64,000 bases of DNA, taken from the NCBI GenBank assembly GCA_917880885.1, contig OU862908.1:57805819-57869818 (forward strand), written 5' to 3'. The translations under genes and the position numbers were made by a program. This document shows positions 20,555 through 32,868 of this stretch, in pieces. Source of the stretch: Limnephilus marmoratus (taxonomy: Eukaryota; Arthropoda; Insecta; Trichoptera; Limnephilidae). Below the pieces are notes generated by a model. It was not told the origin of the DNA and did not search any database. It was given only the letters and a program-made list of their open reading frames with translations. Within the stretch, counting starts at the first letter, position 1. Every line of letters starts with the position of its first letter.

Positions 20555-23279
20555 TATTACATACTAATAATAATACAAATATATTAAACTATTAGATACC
20601 TATACTATAATATGTAGGTACTTGGTACTCTATCGCTCGTCTGAATTCTTGACAAAATCAGTTACAATTTTGAAATTCAGATTCGAGACAAATCCGAGAT
20701 CATTGAACCAGAGTTACAATCACTTACAGACAGACCCACAACTAAAATAAGTATAATTAATGATGATGATATCTGCATTCTGATTGTGGCATTTTATTGT
20801 TATTTTTTATTCACCGAACTAGTAAATTGATTTTCTTCTTCTTTCATTTAGAGCTCCATATAACGGTAAAATATGGCGCCAAACCGCGCCATTGGTCAGC
20901 TGGCCGCTTAGTTTATGCTCTGCGGAATTCTAAATTTAAACATTTTAACGGTGGCCGACGGTGTTCGACGGTTGAATTTATAACCAATAAAGTTCAAAAT
21001 TGTTCTACAAATAAGGTTTCCAATTACTTTTCATGGGGGCGTTTAAACCATACTAAAATAGCTACAGCTTTTTACAAATTGTGCTCATTACGTAAAGACT
21101 AAATTAAAATTAACAGTAACTTCAAATGAAACAACTTTAAAGGTTTTGTTTTTTTTTTTAATTAAATCCATTTTTAGTCGTTATCAGCGTACAAAATTAA
21201 CATCAATTTAATGATATTTCTGAATAAATTCACCCAAAACTTTCTGAAATGTACCTACTTGCTTCTTCAAAAATTGTACATACGAAGAACGACCAATTAA
21301 CTATCAAAGTTCTTCAAACTCAGTGATTGGGATTACTTGATATATGTTTGGGAATCTCCGATATAGCTCGAGATTTGTCGAGATTACAAGTTAATTTATT
21401 TACATTTAATGATGGTATGGTTTACAATGAACTCGACCGTTCTAATGCACGCTCTGTGTAATTATGAAGCAAGAGAACTCGACACTGAAGGTGCCCAAAT
21501 GTCGATCGTATATTATCAGCTATTTCCGTAACTGTTCGGGTACGAAGGGCGACAGTTGCCACGTCTAAGGTACTACTTAACTGACATCTTTTGAGATACC
21601 TTAAAACTACATATATTAGTGACATCTATTGAAGGACATTGAAACTAATTACATAATCGTATACACCACAGTCACAGATTGACCGTTATTTGTTTATCAC
21701 AAACGTATGTAATGTAATGAGTATTTGTTAATGTGTTGAGTATATGCCTACGAATAAAACGTTAAATGATTATCGTCTTTATAGTATAAGAAATCGCTTG
21801 TTATTAAGAAAAACGTTGACACCCGCGGTGAGTTTGTGACTCTGCTTATCTTAGCGTCCTACCCACCAGGCTATCGACCTCCACTTAAAATAACATTGAT
21901 CGAATCAATGGATTCGACTCGCTACTGGTATCGAAAATAAATAGCAAACAAGTTAGTTCCTACCCTTTCATTTTGCCAATGAAGCGAGCATCTTTGTATC
22001 GAGCTACACCACCGAGCGCTGGCAACACATGCTTTATGCGGCCGCCAATGCCTTACAAACCAACCTAACCTCAATTCGGACGCTCGCTGATTTCCCGCGC
22101 GCGCGTAATGCCCCCCCCCCCCCCCCGACGGTGAAAAGTCAAAATTTCAATGCGGTAGAAGCCACGAGTAAACTCAACGTTTCATTGGTTTTCTACGAGC
22201 CGTTCTGGGGAACGACGGTCGTTTGTAACCGCGATAGGTAGCCACTGGCCGTATGTACGTACCTCGAGATGCCACGGCCATTAGCAGTCTTCCCTAACAG
22301 GCCAGATACTTCACAGATAAGGGCAGAACGAATGACCGTAAAAATTCGCGCCATTAATTATTATGAAAGGACGCGAATGCAGCGCTGCGATACGTTGACG
22401 TCAAACGTGTGAAACTAATCTTCTTTTTACAAAAGTACCTATCTAACAAAGAAGTTACTGGGTACCTACCTAATTACATTTTATAACGAATGGCTTCCCT
22501 CTTTATGCGGTATAAAAACAAAATGAAGACCGCGATTACCATTTTTTATTTGAATGTTTGAATTTTACAGCTGAATTCAGCGGGGACGTTCTGCATAAAC
22601 GCGATGAGAATCTCGGTGCCTTATGAATGGTGGGGGTTATCTAATTTGTTGGGGTTAATTAAGAAAACGGGGAAATTTGGCATCTGGACTTGATTCCTTT
22701 GTATCAAGTGGCAAGATACACGTAGGGGTAGTATTTATAGTTGTGCTACTTATTATGCACATAATTTTAGCGAAATTCGACAAAATTGCATTGAGCAAAC
22801 CCTTATTAAAAGAAAACTGTCCATTTCACTGGCATTCCATCCAACGTGTTTTATTGCGGAAGTCAATATTATAAGAATCGAAGTTGGTGGAAGGTATATA
22901 ATGTCAATGAGCTGGTACCATTTAAAGACAGCGTCGTTTGACTAATACATAATACTTTCTTCGACAACTTGGCTGGGGCGTGCTCAATCACTTGGCAGCA
23001 TAACGTAAATAATACCCTGCAAAAGTAAAATAATTTGGTTCAACGGAAAGCAATAGCCAATTGGCAGAGGTATCATTTCACCCAAGATTCTAACTAACTA
23101 ACCATCTCTAATAACTGGCTAAGTCCTCCATCACGACTCAAGCAACATTTCGGCTTACTGTGGTGGTAGTAGGAGATTTTCAAATATTGTCGGGTTATTC
23201 GTAATCCGGGAATAATTGTCTTTCTTTAAAAAAACTGGCAAACAACTTGGTCTTTAAACACACTCCCTACTTCATTCAT
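20555..23279 (+). other. Intron sequence, nothing clearly recognised
   Basis: Minus-strand scraps near 20640-20710 resemble the Helitron body of 13340-13530. At 21950-22440 GC content rises and there is a run of 16 C (22110-22126), but no inverted ends or coding frame was found. 22441-23279 is featureless. Confidence 0.4.
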
Positions 23280-23284
23280 CGTCC

Positions 23285-23895
23285 CATACATACCCTTCTG
23301 TTATTCTGTCTTCGGATCTAATATTTGTTTCACTTGATTGTGCCATGTCATCCTCAAGCGTCCCAGAATTCTTCCACCGTTCATAATAGCATAAATTATT
23401 ATTCTTACGCTTTTTTCGTACATTCATTCAATATGACCAAACCATCCAGACGCCCCTTTCTTAATCTTACTCATTACGCTTACATCAGCCTCGATTGTTT
23501 TGCGAATCTCCACATTTCGCATACAATCCTACATGTTTTTACTACACTTACGCCTCGGGGATCTAACTCCTACTGTAATCAGTCTACTTTCATCCTTCCT
23601 CTGCCTTCCATGTGCCATGCCTTAGTACCCTGCATCAAAGTAGGTACCAGCACTTCATTGTGGACTATTAGCTTCGCTTCTTTGCTTTTTTTGTTATTAC
23701 CATCCGCGTTCTGTCCTCCATTAATGGATTTTCTGAATCCTTATCTGCCTTTTCATCTCTCGTAAACATCCTTCCAAGTTGCTAACATTTCATATTCCCT
23801 TTATCCATCCTCTTTCACTAACGTATCTCTCTTAAAGGTATCCTTCTGCCTCATGAATGTGCCAATGACTCCTTTCCATGCCATTTTAAAACCGC
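23285..23895 (-). pseudogene. RTE-like LINE C-terminal relic
   Basis: Minus-strand frames, shifted several times, read A-K-L-I-V-H-N-E-V-L-V-P-T-L-M, then K-T-C-R-I-V-C-E-M-W-R, then G-W-F-G-H-I-E, and G-R-L-R-M-T-W-H-N-Q-V-K. These match the recurring insect LINE pattern with V-L-V-P-T-L-x-Y-G, L-R-W-F-G-H-V-E-R-M and G-R-P-R-x-T-W-x-D-Q-V. The plus-strand frame of 146 codons over this region is its antisense shadow. It ends about 60 bp before the exon acceptor at 23952. Confidence 0.7.
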
Positions 23896-23952
23896 CAAAT
23901 ATTTCATCAGGGAATTACAACTAGTGTTTTAAGTATTTTTGGTTTGTTCCAG

Positions 23953-24062
23953 GAACCCCAGCCTATGACACCGTCAGACCCCTGGCCTATCAAGATGCCG
24001 GCGTGTTCCTGCTATGCTTTAGCGTCAGCGATCCGGAGTCCCTGCAAAACGCGGTCACCAAA
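23953..24062 (+). CDS. Rnd-type Rho GTPase, exon with second half of switch II
   Basis: Exon of 2 bases plus 36 codons, between TTCCAG and GTAAGC. It completes the Gly codon split by the 18.2-kb intron and reads T-P-A-Y-D-T-V-R-P-L-A-Y, then a hydrophobic strand (G-V-F-L-L-C-F-S-V-S) and D-P-E-S-L. The family pattern is G-Q-E-x-Y-D-x-x-R-P-L-S-Y. Here the catalytic Gln and following Glu are Thr and Pro, the same positions at which vertebrate Rnd proteins depart (Ser-Pro). The product is therefore expected not to hydrolyse GTP. The last codon is Lys and the intron after it is phase 0. GC content is well above the flanking intron, as in the other exons. Confidence 0.9.
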
Positions 24063-24579
24063 GTAAGCAACTAAAAAATTACCATCAATGTTTGCTGGAT
24101 TTGAGTGATAATGTGTATAGAAAAAACAAGTTAGGCAGGAAAAGGGATAAGCAATCACTTACCACTGTATCTCTACGAATGAGCAAATAAATATCACAAT
24201 CACAATATAGTTCCACCCCGATAGCTTGAGGTAATTATCGAAAAACATCAGCATCTTGTTTGCAAGGTAGTCCTAATAGGTACTTCTGTTTTCAAAACAA
24301 ATGCAATCGAATTTTCACAATTTTTTTTGCCATTGTTCCAAATTTCAAATACTTTTTCAGCAAGGTGGTTAGGGAAATGTAGGAAATGGATGAATGGCAT
24401 CCCGGTAGGAACTAAGCATATTCTCATTTCAAAACCACTGAAGCAATTATCACTTAGTTTCCAGTCAATTTTGATGAAGAATGATAAAAATAATGATGGA
24501 CAATGTCAAGTCCAGACTGCTAACCGTATCTAGAAGACGCCGCTACTATTATTATCGATCTCCTTCAGCCTTTTATACC

Positions 24580-24730
24580 AAAAATAAATATATTTTTGAA
24601 CAATTTTATTCCGATGTGATTGGAGATTTTCACGGCCAAAATATTATCGTGATTTATTTTGAGGTATTATGCCGTGTTGGGCTACCTGCTTTTTTAGCTA
24701 ACATTTCGGACAGCGTTAGTGTCTATTATA
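24580..24730 (-). mobile_element. Penelope-like terminal repeat fragment with degraded hammerhead core
   Basis: TTTTCACGGCCAAAATATTA, TATTATGCCGTGTTGGGCTA and GCTAACATTTCGGACAGCG match the block at 49550-49660. On the minus strand the hammerhead boxes are damaged (GAAAT for GAAAC; first box lost). Confidence 0.5.
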
Positions 24731-24884
24731 AGTATTATAAATCACGACATTACTTCGTTGACCTCCACACAAACCAGGCATCTTTGTTTAGGCCATCCAA
24801 CACCCCACTCGCTACAACCTACTCGCGTGAACCTAACTTTATTCAATTTATTGGAAAAACTTTTGAAGATTGTATCCATCAATG

Positions 24885-25700
24885 AAATATTTAATAATTG
24901 AAGAAGAAGGTAATATTAATAAATGTAAACGAAATATGAAACGGAATAAGACACATAAAATAAAAAAAGGTCACAAGATAACTGCCGCAACTGGGGATCG
25001 AACCCAGGCTAAGTGGTGTAACTCTATGTGATCAGCTCAGATATGGGGGCTCCATCGAAGTCAGTGTAAAGTTAGCCTTCCAAAAACTGGGCGTACTGTA
25101 CAGGGCCCGCAGATACTTTAATAGTACACAACTGCTAACAAATCACAAGTGCGCCCCACGGTTGAATTTGGCAGTCATCTCTGGTCTGGAGCTCCAAAAT
25201 ACCTGAAAAATATCCTCGACTCTGTGCAGAAACAAGCGGTCCGTTTGATAGATTCTCCCATCTTAACAGATGGATTGCAATCTTTAGAGCACAGGCGTCG
25301 GGTGGGAACGCTATCCTTGTTCTACCGCTATTACAATGAAAGATGCTCCGAAGAACTAGCGTCACTGATCCCTTTGGCACCGGTACATAGTCGGGAAAGA
25401 CGCCAAACACGTGCCCAACATAGGTTCACGGTTGACATTTGTCACATGAGAACGGGTCGCTTCTTCGATTCGTTCTTGTGTTCAACAGCTCGGCTGTGGA
25501 ACTATTTGCCGGTCTTTGTGTTTCCTCCTTCCTACAACATGGGCCTCTTCAAGACCAGTGTTCATTCCTTCCTCTCCTCAAAAAGACCCTCCACACAGCA
25601 TCTCAGATGACACAGGCCCTGTGTGGAGTTAATATATAAAAAAGGCTCTCTGTCTTACCGGAACAACGCCATTAACTACTCGGCCAATGAGACCATTCAC
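24885..25700 (-). mobile_element. Second-family SINE split by a LINE
   Basis: The 3' part of the SINE with the B box (minus GGGTTCGATCCCCAGTTGCG) lies at 24885-25022, and its 5' part with the A box (minus GGTCTCATTGGCCGAGTAGT) at 25640-25700. The LINE at 25023-25640 separates them. Put back together the order equals the plus-strand copy at 25795-25900. Confidence 0.7.
25023..25640 (+). pseudogene. 5'-truncated Jockey-like LINE, best copy of its family
   Basis: Frame 25149-25610 has 153 codons: W-S-G-A-P-K-Y-L-K-N-I-L-D-S-V-Q-K-Q-A-V-R-L-I-D, then L-E-H-R-R-R-V-G-T-L-S-L-F-Y-R-Y-Y, F-D-S-F-L-C-S-T-A-R-L-W-N-Y-L-P, S-S-K-R-P-S-T-Q-H-L-R. This is the region after the RT thumb of Jockey-group LINEs (V-Q-k-k-A/F...R-R...F-Y-r-y, and the R-L-W-N-x-L-P motif). 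Sequence 25023-25148 continues the protein upstream in broken frames. RT catalytic core absent. Related copies: 4905, 7455, 10454, 13045, 39945, 42556. Confidence 0.8.
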
Positions 25701-25794
25701 AAAGATAGCAGCCAAATATCTGGGAATTAGTTGAGGAATAATATTGTAATTCTAATATTGAGAAATGAGACCGAGAAAATGACATAAAAATAAT

Positions 25795-25900
25795 ACGGTC
25801 TCAATGGCCGAGTGGTTAAAGGCGTTTTCCAGATATGGCATGGTTTCTGGGTTCGATTCTCAGTTGCAGTCATTACCTTTTTTTATTTTCTGTATCTAAG
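25795..25900 (+). mobile_element. Second-family SINE head
   Basis: GGTCTCAATGGCCGAGTGGTTAAAGGCG (A box) and CTGGGTTCGATTCTCAGTTG (B box) are spaced as in a tRNA gene, followed by CATTACCTTTTTTTATTTT. The 5' and 3' ends do not pair into an acceptor stem, so it is a SINE and not a tRNA gene. It lies inverted to the split copy at 24885-25700. Confidence 0.65.
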
Positions 25901-28177
25901 TTTTGTTCATAAAGTTCATTAAGTTTATTGCGAATTATAACTGAGATCGCCGATCTAGAGCCAACAACAATTTTGTATGAGAAATTTTTTCAATTTCAAA
26001 TTTTTTCAATTTTTCTCATACAACAATGTTGTATGAGAAAATTGATTAATTTATTATTCTTGGAATGCTTTATGTAATTGAATGAATATATCCTAAAGAG
26101 TTGGTCCCTCTTCTTAGTCACCAGTCACAAATTCCATTCTTTATCCTTGTAAATGAATGATTTATGATCCATTAATTGTTGTGTCCACCGCTTCTTTCAT
26201 AATACTGTCTTGTTAGGTAATGAAATACAACAATCTCCTAATTTATCGCCATTTCTTTGGTTGTCATAACTTTTTGATGTGACGAAAAGAACAGAGAGGG
26301 CTCCGAAAAGATCGCTGAAATTCATTTTTATGAATGGCCCCATTTTCGAAGTATCTCGGCTAATTGTGGAACAAGAAATACTTTTACAAACTCTTAAAAA
26401 TTTCAGACAAAATATGAAAAATGACTAACGTAAAAAGTGAGTTGTCAGTTTAAAAACATTTTTAATTTGTGTTGAGATACTAGTATTAAAAACATCGTTA
26501 TTAATACTAAAACCTCTAAAAACGTATATTTATATTGGTAGTAAAACATACATCACCACAATAAACAAAAGTAACGCTAACAGTTAGCATTGTTGTTGGT
26601 TTAAATATGCCAGAGATTTTTTTCTTCCATACGAATAGATTGTAAGAGTGCTTGAAAAGAACGCCAGAGTCTCGCGTGTTTTTTAGTGAGTTTTGTCACA
26701 ACACAAATTTGTTGATAAAACAATTGTTATTGAAAAATTTTCTGCCAAAAAGGGCTCATCATTCATCTTGTGTTAGTTCTGTACTCCAGCCCCCGAAAAT
26801 CCTGTCTTTGTCACCCATCATTCTTTCCACCATCGACGAATTTAGAAGAAGTTTTAAAATATTTAATACTTTCTTAAACAGCTTATTCGCAAATTGAAAA
26901 GAGAAAAGCACTCCCAAATGACGACCAACCTTCAAAAATTGCAGAGACGTCAAAGTAAGAAAGACGTAAAACTTTTATTTTTATCAAATTCTTTTCGTGC
27001 TGCAGTTTTACTATCTCACTAGTTATTTAAAATTTCAGAGAAATGCTTTCGTGAGGCGGTGAGCTACAAAATTCAACTTGTGTCGTTAAAACTGTTAGTG
27101 AATAGACTTTTGTTGCTCTGAGCAGACCATGAACCAGTTCTATCAGAAAATTGCCCTTCCTCTCATGGCATACAAAATAGATGCACATTTTATGAATTGC
27201 TCGATGGTACATCAAATGTGAGTCAAACATAAAAGTCACACCGACATTTAAGTTTTTACGCACTGTCTTGCGAACGGTTTTTTTCAATTTATTTTGTTTG
27301 TAAAATATAAAAATATATTTTAGTTTAGAAAAACACCTACTAGCTTTATCTATTTTCGCCCGAGTTTAAACACGATTCCAAGTCTTAAATTATTATAGTA
27401 CGCAAACATATAATTGGTAACGTCACAAAACATTTTGTGCCGAAAAACCTGTGCAGTTTTTGGACTAGAAAGTACCTTCGAAAGTATTTGCTTCTTCAGA
27501 AAAATAAAGGGATGTGTATCTAACAGTTAGTTATATACGTGCAAAGTTGCAGGCCAATTGCAAAATCAGGCAGAATTGTAAGATCAGGCAGCGCCTCAGG
27601 CACATCATCAGGATGTGGCTAGGCGCATCTTGTTCTGTCCGATTTTACGATCGGCCTACGACAAACACACTTTTAATTACACTACGTATAATTTTTTTTT
27701 TTAAATCTAAAGGTTGGTCAGAAATTTTTTTTTCGTTATTTTCGCTCACTAACTTTTGCTTTTAGCTTTGCAGTACTCTGCTTTCAAACTGCCTGAAGCT
27801 TGAGACAGGTTATTTCACAGAATTTGAACTATTTATCAAATTTCTCTTATTAATTCATGTTCTTTTACTATCCAAGTAATGTAAAACAGCTGGCTCATGA
27901 TGAAATAATAACAAAAATTGAAACTTAACTTTGAAATTCGACGATCGGTTCAAATTTATGTAAAGAATTCATTGCCATGTTATTATTTCACGCAATTTTA
28001 ATTTAAGTCCAATACCGCAGAAAAGCCATTTATCAAAATATTCAGGAGGGACAAAAAACCTTGCGATTTCTTTAATAAAAACATTTAAAATGAATTAATT
28101 AAAATTAATTTCGTTAGTAAAAACTAAATACAGTTTATCTTTTGATAACAAGCAGTCACTTTGTGGTTTGACATATT
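25901..28177 (+). other. Intron sequence, nothing recognised beyond one palindrome
   Basis: AT-rich. Frames of 60-90 codons (for example 26652-26897, 27514-27765) have no motifs. Confidence 0.4.
25965..26050. repeat. Nested small palindrome
   Basis: TTTTGTATGAGAAATTTTTTC, its inverse TTTTTCTCATACAACA and then ATGTTGTATGAGAAAATTGA form two alternative hairpins over 80 bp. Confidence 0.6.
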
Positions 28178-28463
28178 AATTGAAATAAAATAGTATCTTA
28201 GTTTGTAACCACGATTTAATTTTGTTTCACAAGCTTGTTTGCACAAGCATCTTCAGGGTATACAATTAAACTGATGAAAGTTTACATAAAATGTTTCTGT
28301 AAACTTTCATCAGTTTAATTGTATACCAAACTGTTTCTGTAAACTTTCATCAGTTTAATTGTATACCCTGAAGATGCTTATGTAAAGCGAAACCGATCGG
28401 TACATAAAAAATTAAATCGTGGTTACAAACTAAGTTATTGTTTTATTTCAATTAAATACAGTT
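28178..28463. mobile_element. Fold-back of Penelope-like ends with hammerhead-like cores
   Basis: Arms of about 100 bp: TTAGTTTGTAACCACGATTTAA ... AAGCATCTTCAGGGTATACA at the left and the inverse at the right. Between them TTTCTGTAAACTTTCATCAG...GTATACC is repeated directly with a 41-bp period. Each arm carries, pointing outward, CCCTGAAGATGCTT followed by GAAAC, the arrangement of a hammerhead ribozyme as found in Penelope-like retroelement terminal repeats. No reverse transcriptase or GIY-YIG frame is present. Confidence 0.65.
28364..28402 (+). ncRNA. Hammerhead-ribozyme-like core
   Basis: Order seen: UACC, CUGAAGA (matches CUGANGA), a small stem GCUU/AAGC with a five-base loop, GAAAC, a short connector, then GGUA which pairs with UACC. 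Stem III would be minimal, as known for Penelope-type hammerheads. The opposite arm (minus strand, about 28225-28258) has CUGAAGA and a stronger stem (GCUUGU-GCAA-ACAAGC) before GAAAC. Self-cleavage has not been shown. Confidence 0.45.
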
Positions 28464-29718
28464 TATTTTCTGCTGCTGTTTTATATGTTCTCTCGTTTGC
28501 GTCTGTACTACATTAGTTGTAGCACATATACGCCATATTGTGATAGGATTATTAATTTGTATTGTATCCGCTGTATTGAATCTAAGGATACACAAGGTCT
28601 TGCTTACTTCTTTATTGGATGCTTCATTCGCGGTACTGATTTTAGCCGAATGCAAGCAGCCTCATGGTTAATTTTATAATTTATACCGTTAAACCGTAAG
28701 CTCTAAAAAAAGTATTTTGAAATTATGGTCTTGTACTCTGTATTGAACTTAGATACTAGCTTGTATAGATGGCGTAAAGTATCATCAATTTGGCGCCCAA
28801 CGTGTTGCCAATTCTTTTGTACCCCCCAGCTGGCTCAGGGATGTTCAGGGTCGCTCGCGTTATTAATTGGTTTTTCGATCAAAAGATAAACAACAAATTC
28901 AAAAAGATTAAATATTATCAATCATTGGGAGTTGAAGTAAGATATAACACGAAGAAAGTAGATTTGTGAGGGATGAGTTGAGAAAACAGAGTGGTTCAGC
29001 GGTAACTTCCAAGAATAATATTAAAAATATAGCTGAATAGACAGTTTATTGATTTTCCTTAAACTATTATTTGTGAATTTCTTGATTTTCAATGCTTCAA
29101 AGCAATCAAAATTTATAGGTGGAAAGGTTCTTACAAATTGTACGAGAGTTAAATATTTTTGAAATCACGATTTATCTATATTTATGTTCCTTTTACCTTT
29201 TATTTTTCTATTACTTCTGGCTATTCCCAACCTTCAAACTTTTTCATCCTATTCCATTTTCTCGAAGGTATAACTTTCCATTACAAGTTTGGCTGTTCTT
29301 TGCACACACAAAATCACAAGGAACTGCTTCGTCATTATCTCGTCATCATGAACCGTCGACAAACTACCTTTCTGGCCGTTCATTCTTTATTGGTTTGATG
29401 TTCCAGGAATGACCAATATTTTTTTGATTTGAAAAAACACTCATTTATCAGCCGTCAAATACACATATCGAATTGGTACTTTTCTACGGTCACGCCCTAT
29501 CAAATGGTCTCATACATATTTTTCAGGATTTAAAGACGGGAATTTGAGATGACACATTGTGTTTATCCTACTATTCTCCCCAGTAGGGTGAAGATAGCAC
29601 ATAAAACGTGGTTAAAAATAACGATTCTATGACAATTCGTCCCCCGACAATTCCTCTCCCGGCGTACCTGTTTATTTATTTATTTATTTGTAAGAAAGAA
29701 ACAGCTTTTACAAATTCG
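28464..29718 (+). other. Intron sequence, nothing recognised
   Basis: No repeat or motif-bearing frame seen. Overlapping frames at 29119-29412 look like chance in T-rich DNA. Confidence 0.35.
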
Positions 29719-30165
29719 TTATTTGTTTTTGGGGTGTTATGCCATGTTGCGCTACCTCCTTATTTAGCCAACGTTTCGGACATCGTTGCAGTGTCCATTT
29801 CTTACCAGATTTCTAATTTTTAGAATTCGTCAAGAGATGGAGCCACTTCCGTCAGCAATTCGCAAACGGACTTGCCCCTGGCTAGCATAAATACCACGAT
29901 TTAGTGAATCTTCTGTTCCGTTCCGTGGTAATGACGCCACTGCTTATCACGGTTATTTTGTACCGGTGAAAGTTAGTGGAGCTGGCGACACGGTATCGCT
30001 TTGAAGTAAGCACGCACTTCACCACTGAAAATTACACATCTACTGGATCTGCCGGATCTGCCCTGATGGTGGACACTGCAACGATGTCCGAACCGTTGGC
30101 TAAAGAAGGAGGTAGCGCAACACGGCATAACACCCCAAAAACAAATAACGAAAATGCTTTTGACC
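29719..30165. mobile_element. Inverted pair of Penelope-like terminal repeats
   Basis: 29719-29792 (TTTGGGGTGTTATGCCATGTT, GCTACCTCC, AGCCAACGTTTCGGACATCG) recurs inverted at 30068-30160. The enclosed 280 bp carries CTACTGGATCTGCCGGATCT. On the plus strand the right arm has CTGATGG...GAACC and the left (minus) arm has GAAAC but has lost the first box, so both hammerhead cores are damaged compared with 49621-49661. Confidence 0.6.
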
Positions 30166-30189
30166 GTGAAAATCTTAAAACTTATCGAG

Positions 30190-31290
30190 CTTTTACATAG
30201 TATATAGTGATAATATAGGAAAAGGATAGGAGATGCTCCCGATACATATATGTACAATGTGCAGTTGCTTTAGGGAAATTACGTTATGCGTAATTACACA
30301 AAATGTAACTGAGTGAAACGTAGGGATGTGTAGAGAGGATTTACCGCCGAATAACAAAATAATAAAACCCATTTTCATTTAAATGCATCAAGAAAAAATC
30401 TGTTTCTCTATTTACTGTATATACCAGCGCATAAGTACAAAAAATCGCCACTGTGTATAAATTCCTTTGATATTCATACGAACTTAATATTAAGGGCATT
30501 TTGAAGTCGAACTGTATTTCTTTTACGTTTGAAATTGGTGAATTAGGCACAAAATTACAATTTTATGGTAAAAAATCATTTCGGGGATCAATTGTCGGCA
30601 AATCAACTGTCGGGTCACCAAAAATAACATAGGTACTAGTCTTTCTATTAACCGTGTAAAATGGTAGTTCCTTGGATTAAGTCTTTGCTTTATTTTTTGC
30701 TCAATGTTCAACCGCAAATTGATTGCTTCCCAGAAAGAAATATCTTGTTAGACTTCATTATTTAATAAAGCCTGTTGACTTAATAACTCGGTCCATATGG
30801 CGTAAGATTTATTCAGATTGGGAACAGCCGAAAAACTTCCAGCAATAATATTGCTGTGAAAGTTACCTAAATTTGCAGTCAATTGACATAATAGAAAAGT
30901 ATTTTGGCCCCGGTCCAACCCTGTTGTTGCCCCATTACGGTTTTATTTATGTTCTGTTCTCTCGATTCATAAAAGCATCCTTTCTTTTTGGCCTGTTTGA
31001 TAAATGTTCAGTTTCCTGATATATAGTTTAATCAAGCATTTATCTCTTGGATAACACATTACGTTGTAGCGAAAAGCTGCAGCTTTGGCGTTAAAGAAAA
31101 TTTACCAAAAGTTTTTGCGCATAACAAATTAATTTTTGTATTTATCATTATGTATTGTGTGTATTTTGTTAGCGTCAGTCAACGTATTTGGTTAATTGAT
31201 TTTTCTATGAAGAGAAGTGTCTTGGGGTTTTTTGTGTATTCTGCAATATGTTTAATGTTTAATGTATATATATTTGATATTTATAAATGT
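30190..31290 (+). other. Intron sequence, nothing recognised
   Basis: AT-rich. Minus-strand frames at 30193-30717 are short and motif-free. Confidence 0.35.
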
Positions 31291-32425
31291 TTTTTACATG
31301 CTAACTACCTTGCATATGCAAATGACAAAAAAATATACTTAGTAATCAAATCTATCAATGACTGCATAAAACTTCAAGAAGACCTAAATCGTCTTTTTGC
31401 ATACTGTAAATTAAACAAATTAATCATAAACATTTCTAAGTGCAACAAATTATCTTTTACGTGTAACAAAAATAAAATTTCTTTTAATTATAACTTTCAT
31501 GATACACATATCAATGAAATAGAATCAATCCGTGACCTTGGGGTAGTACTAGATGTAAAACTAAATTTTATCAAACATATTAACGAAGTAATCAACAAAG
31601 CAAATAAGATATTGGGATTTATAATTCGCATATCTAAACCTTTTCGCAATATTAAAACTATGTATTCCCTTTACACCACGTATATCCGCCCCCACTTAGA
31701 ATATTGCACACTAATTTGGGCACCGTTTTACCAATGCCATATTGACAGAATCGAAAGTGTGCAAAACAAATTTTTTAAACACATAAATTATAAATTCAAA
31801 TTACTCTTTGCAAATAACACCGAATCCTTAAAATTTCACAACTTTACTCCACTTCAAACGCGTAGATTAATATCTGATCAAATATTTTTTCTGAATAACG
31901 GCCTGGACTCTCCTGAACTCGTAAATTATTTAAGAATTCACATACCTGCAAGACCAACCAGACTAAACCATTTTTTTAATTTGTCCGCGTACAGAACCAA
32001 CCTTAGAAAAAATTCTCCATTCCCCCGCATATGCGCGCAAAATAACATGCAATTTAACAATATCGATATTCTTAATAATACTCTTGTGAAATACCGATAC
32101 GAAGTCAAGCGTACGACCACAAATGTGAATTAAATTAATGCACAGCTATAGAAAAGGTACAGCATGAGCATCTCCTGTCCCCATCCCATCTTCCTCTGCC
32201 TCTTGCCCTTTCCTATTCCTTCTTCCTTCTAATATACTTACATTTATATATTTTTGTTAATTTCATTTTCATGTAATGGTTATAACCAATTAAAATTTTG
32301 TATTATATCATAATAACCATTAGCATAAGAAACTGTTTTGGCTTACCTCATTTTTAACCGCTTCATTTTAAACATACTGTATAAAACTGCTGTTTGTTTC
32401 TTACAATAAATAAATAAATAAAACG
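31150..32425 (+). pseudogene. LINE reverse transcriptase fragment, palm to C-terminus
   Basis: Open frame 31150-32133 of 327 codons. From about residue 52 it matches a non-LTR polymerase: L-A-Y-A-N-D-K-K-I-Y is the active-site box (normally Y-A-D-D), then L-N-K-L-I-I-N-I-S-K-C, D-L-G-V-V-L-D, L-G-F-I-I-R, Y-I-R-P-H-L-E-Y-C-T-L-I-W-A-P and R-I-E-S-V-Q-N-K-F. The first catalytic Asp is Asn, so it would be inactive. The first 50 residues are not LINE-like and probably lie upstream of the truncation point. The 3' UTR ends in AATAAATAAATAAATAAAA. Clade looks Jockey/CR1-like; it differs from the LINE at 25023. Confidence 0.8.
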
Positions 32426-32868
32426 AATAATGTATCACGAATTGGCTCAATCCCAATTTAATTGAACTGGTAAGCTTTCTAAAATCTTGTCATCAAAGGT
32501 GTACAAGCAAAATGATTATATTAATTGATTTATCTTTTAGATGAGTTGTTCTAATGAATGATTTAATGATACCCATTACATTTATAAAAACAGGTGTTGT
32601 AAAACTCTACAAATGCATACATAGCTATAAATAATACTGAATGCACGTATTTTATGATACTCATTTAATGAAATTTCATTTACAAATTAATATTGATTGT
32701 GGTATACTTGTATTTTGTGGTGGACTAAATAATTACAGGTTCTGTCTCTACATCGCAGTTCTGCGAATTGAAATTACTGTTCTGTTCGTCAATTATAATT
32801 ACCCTAATGGCAATAAGTATATTGTTGATGATGATTCAAGTTGTTTATCCTGATTATCTTGTCCACAG

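Noticed and set aside
21950..22440. CpG-like promoter or unknown element
   Set aside because: GC is raised and a C run is present, but no inverted ends, initiator or exon signals were found.
23325..23765. Plus-strand frame of 146 codons
   Set aside because: Antisense of the RTE-like LINE relic, whose minus-strand residues match a known pattern.
25796..25878. tRNA gene
   Set aside because: A and B boxes are present but the acceptor stem does not pair; tail and second copies show a SINE.
30575..30615. Another copy of the GACAAAATATCC fold-back (TCGGGGATCAATTGTCGG)
   Set aside because: Similarity is too short to separate from chance.
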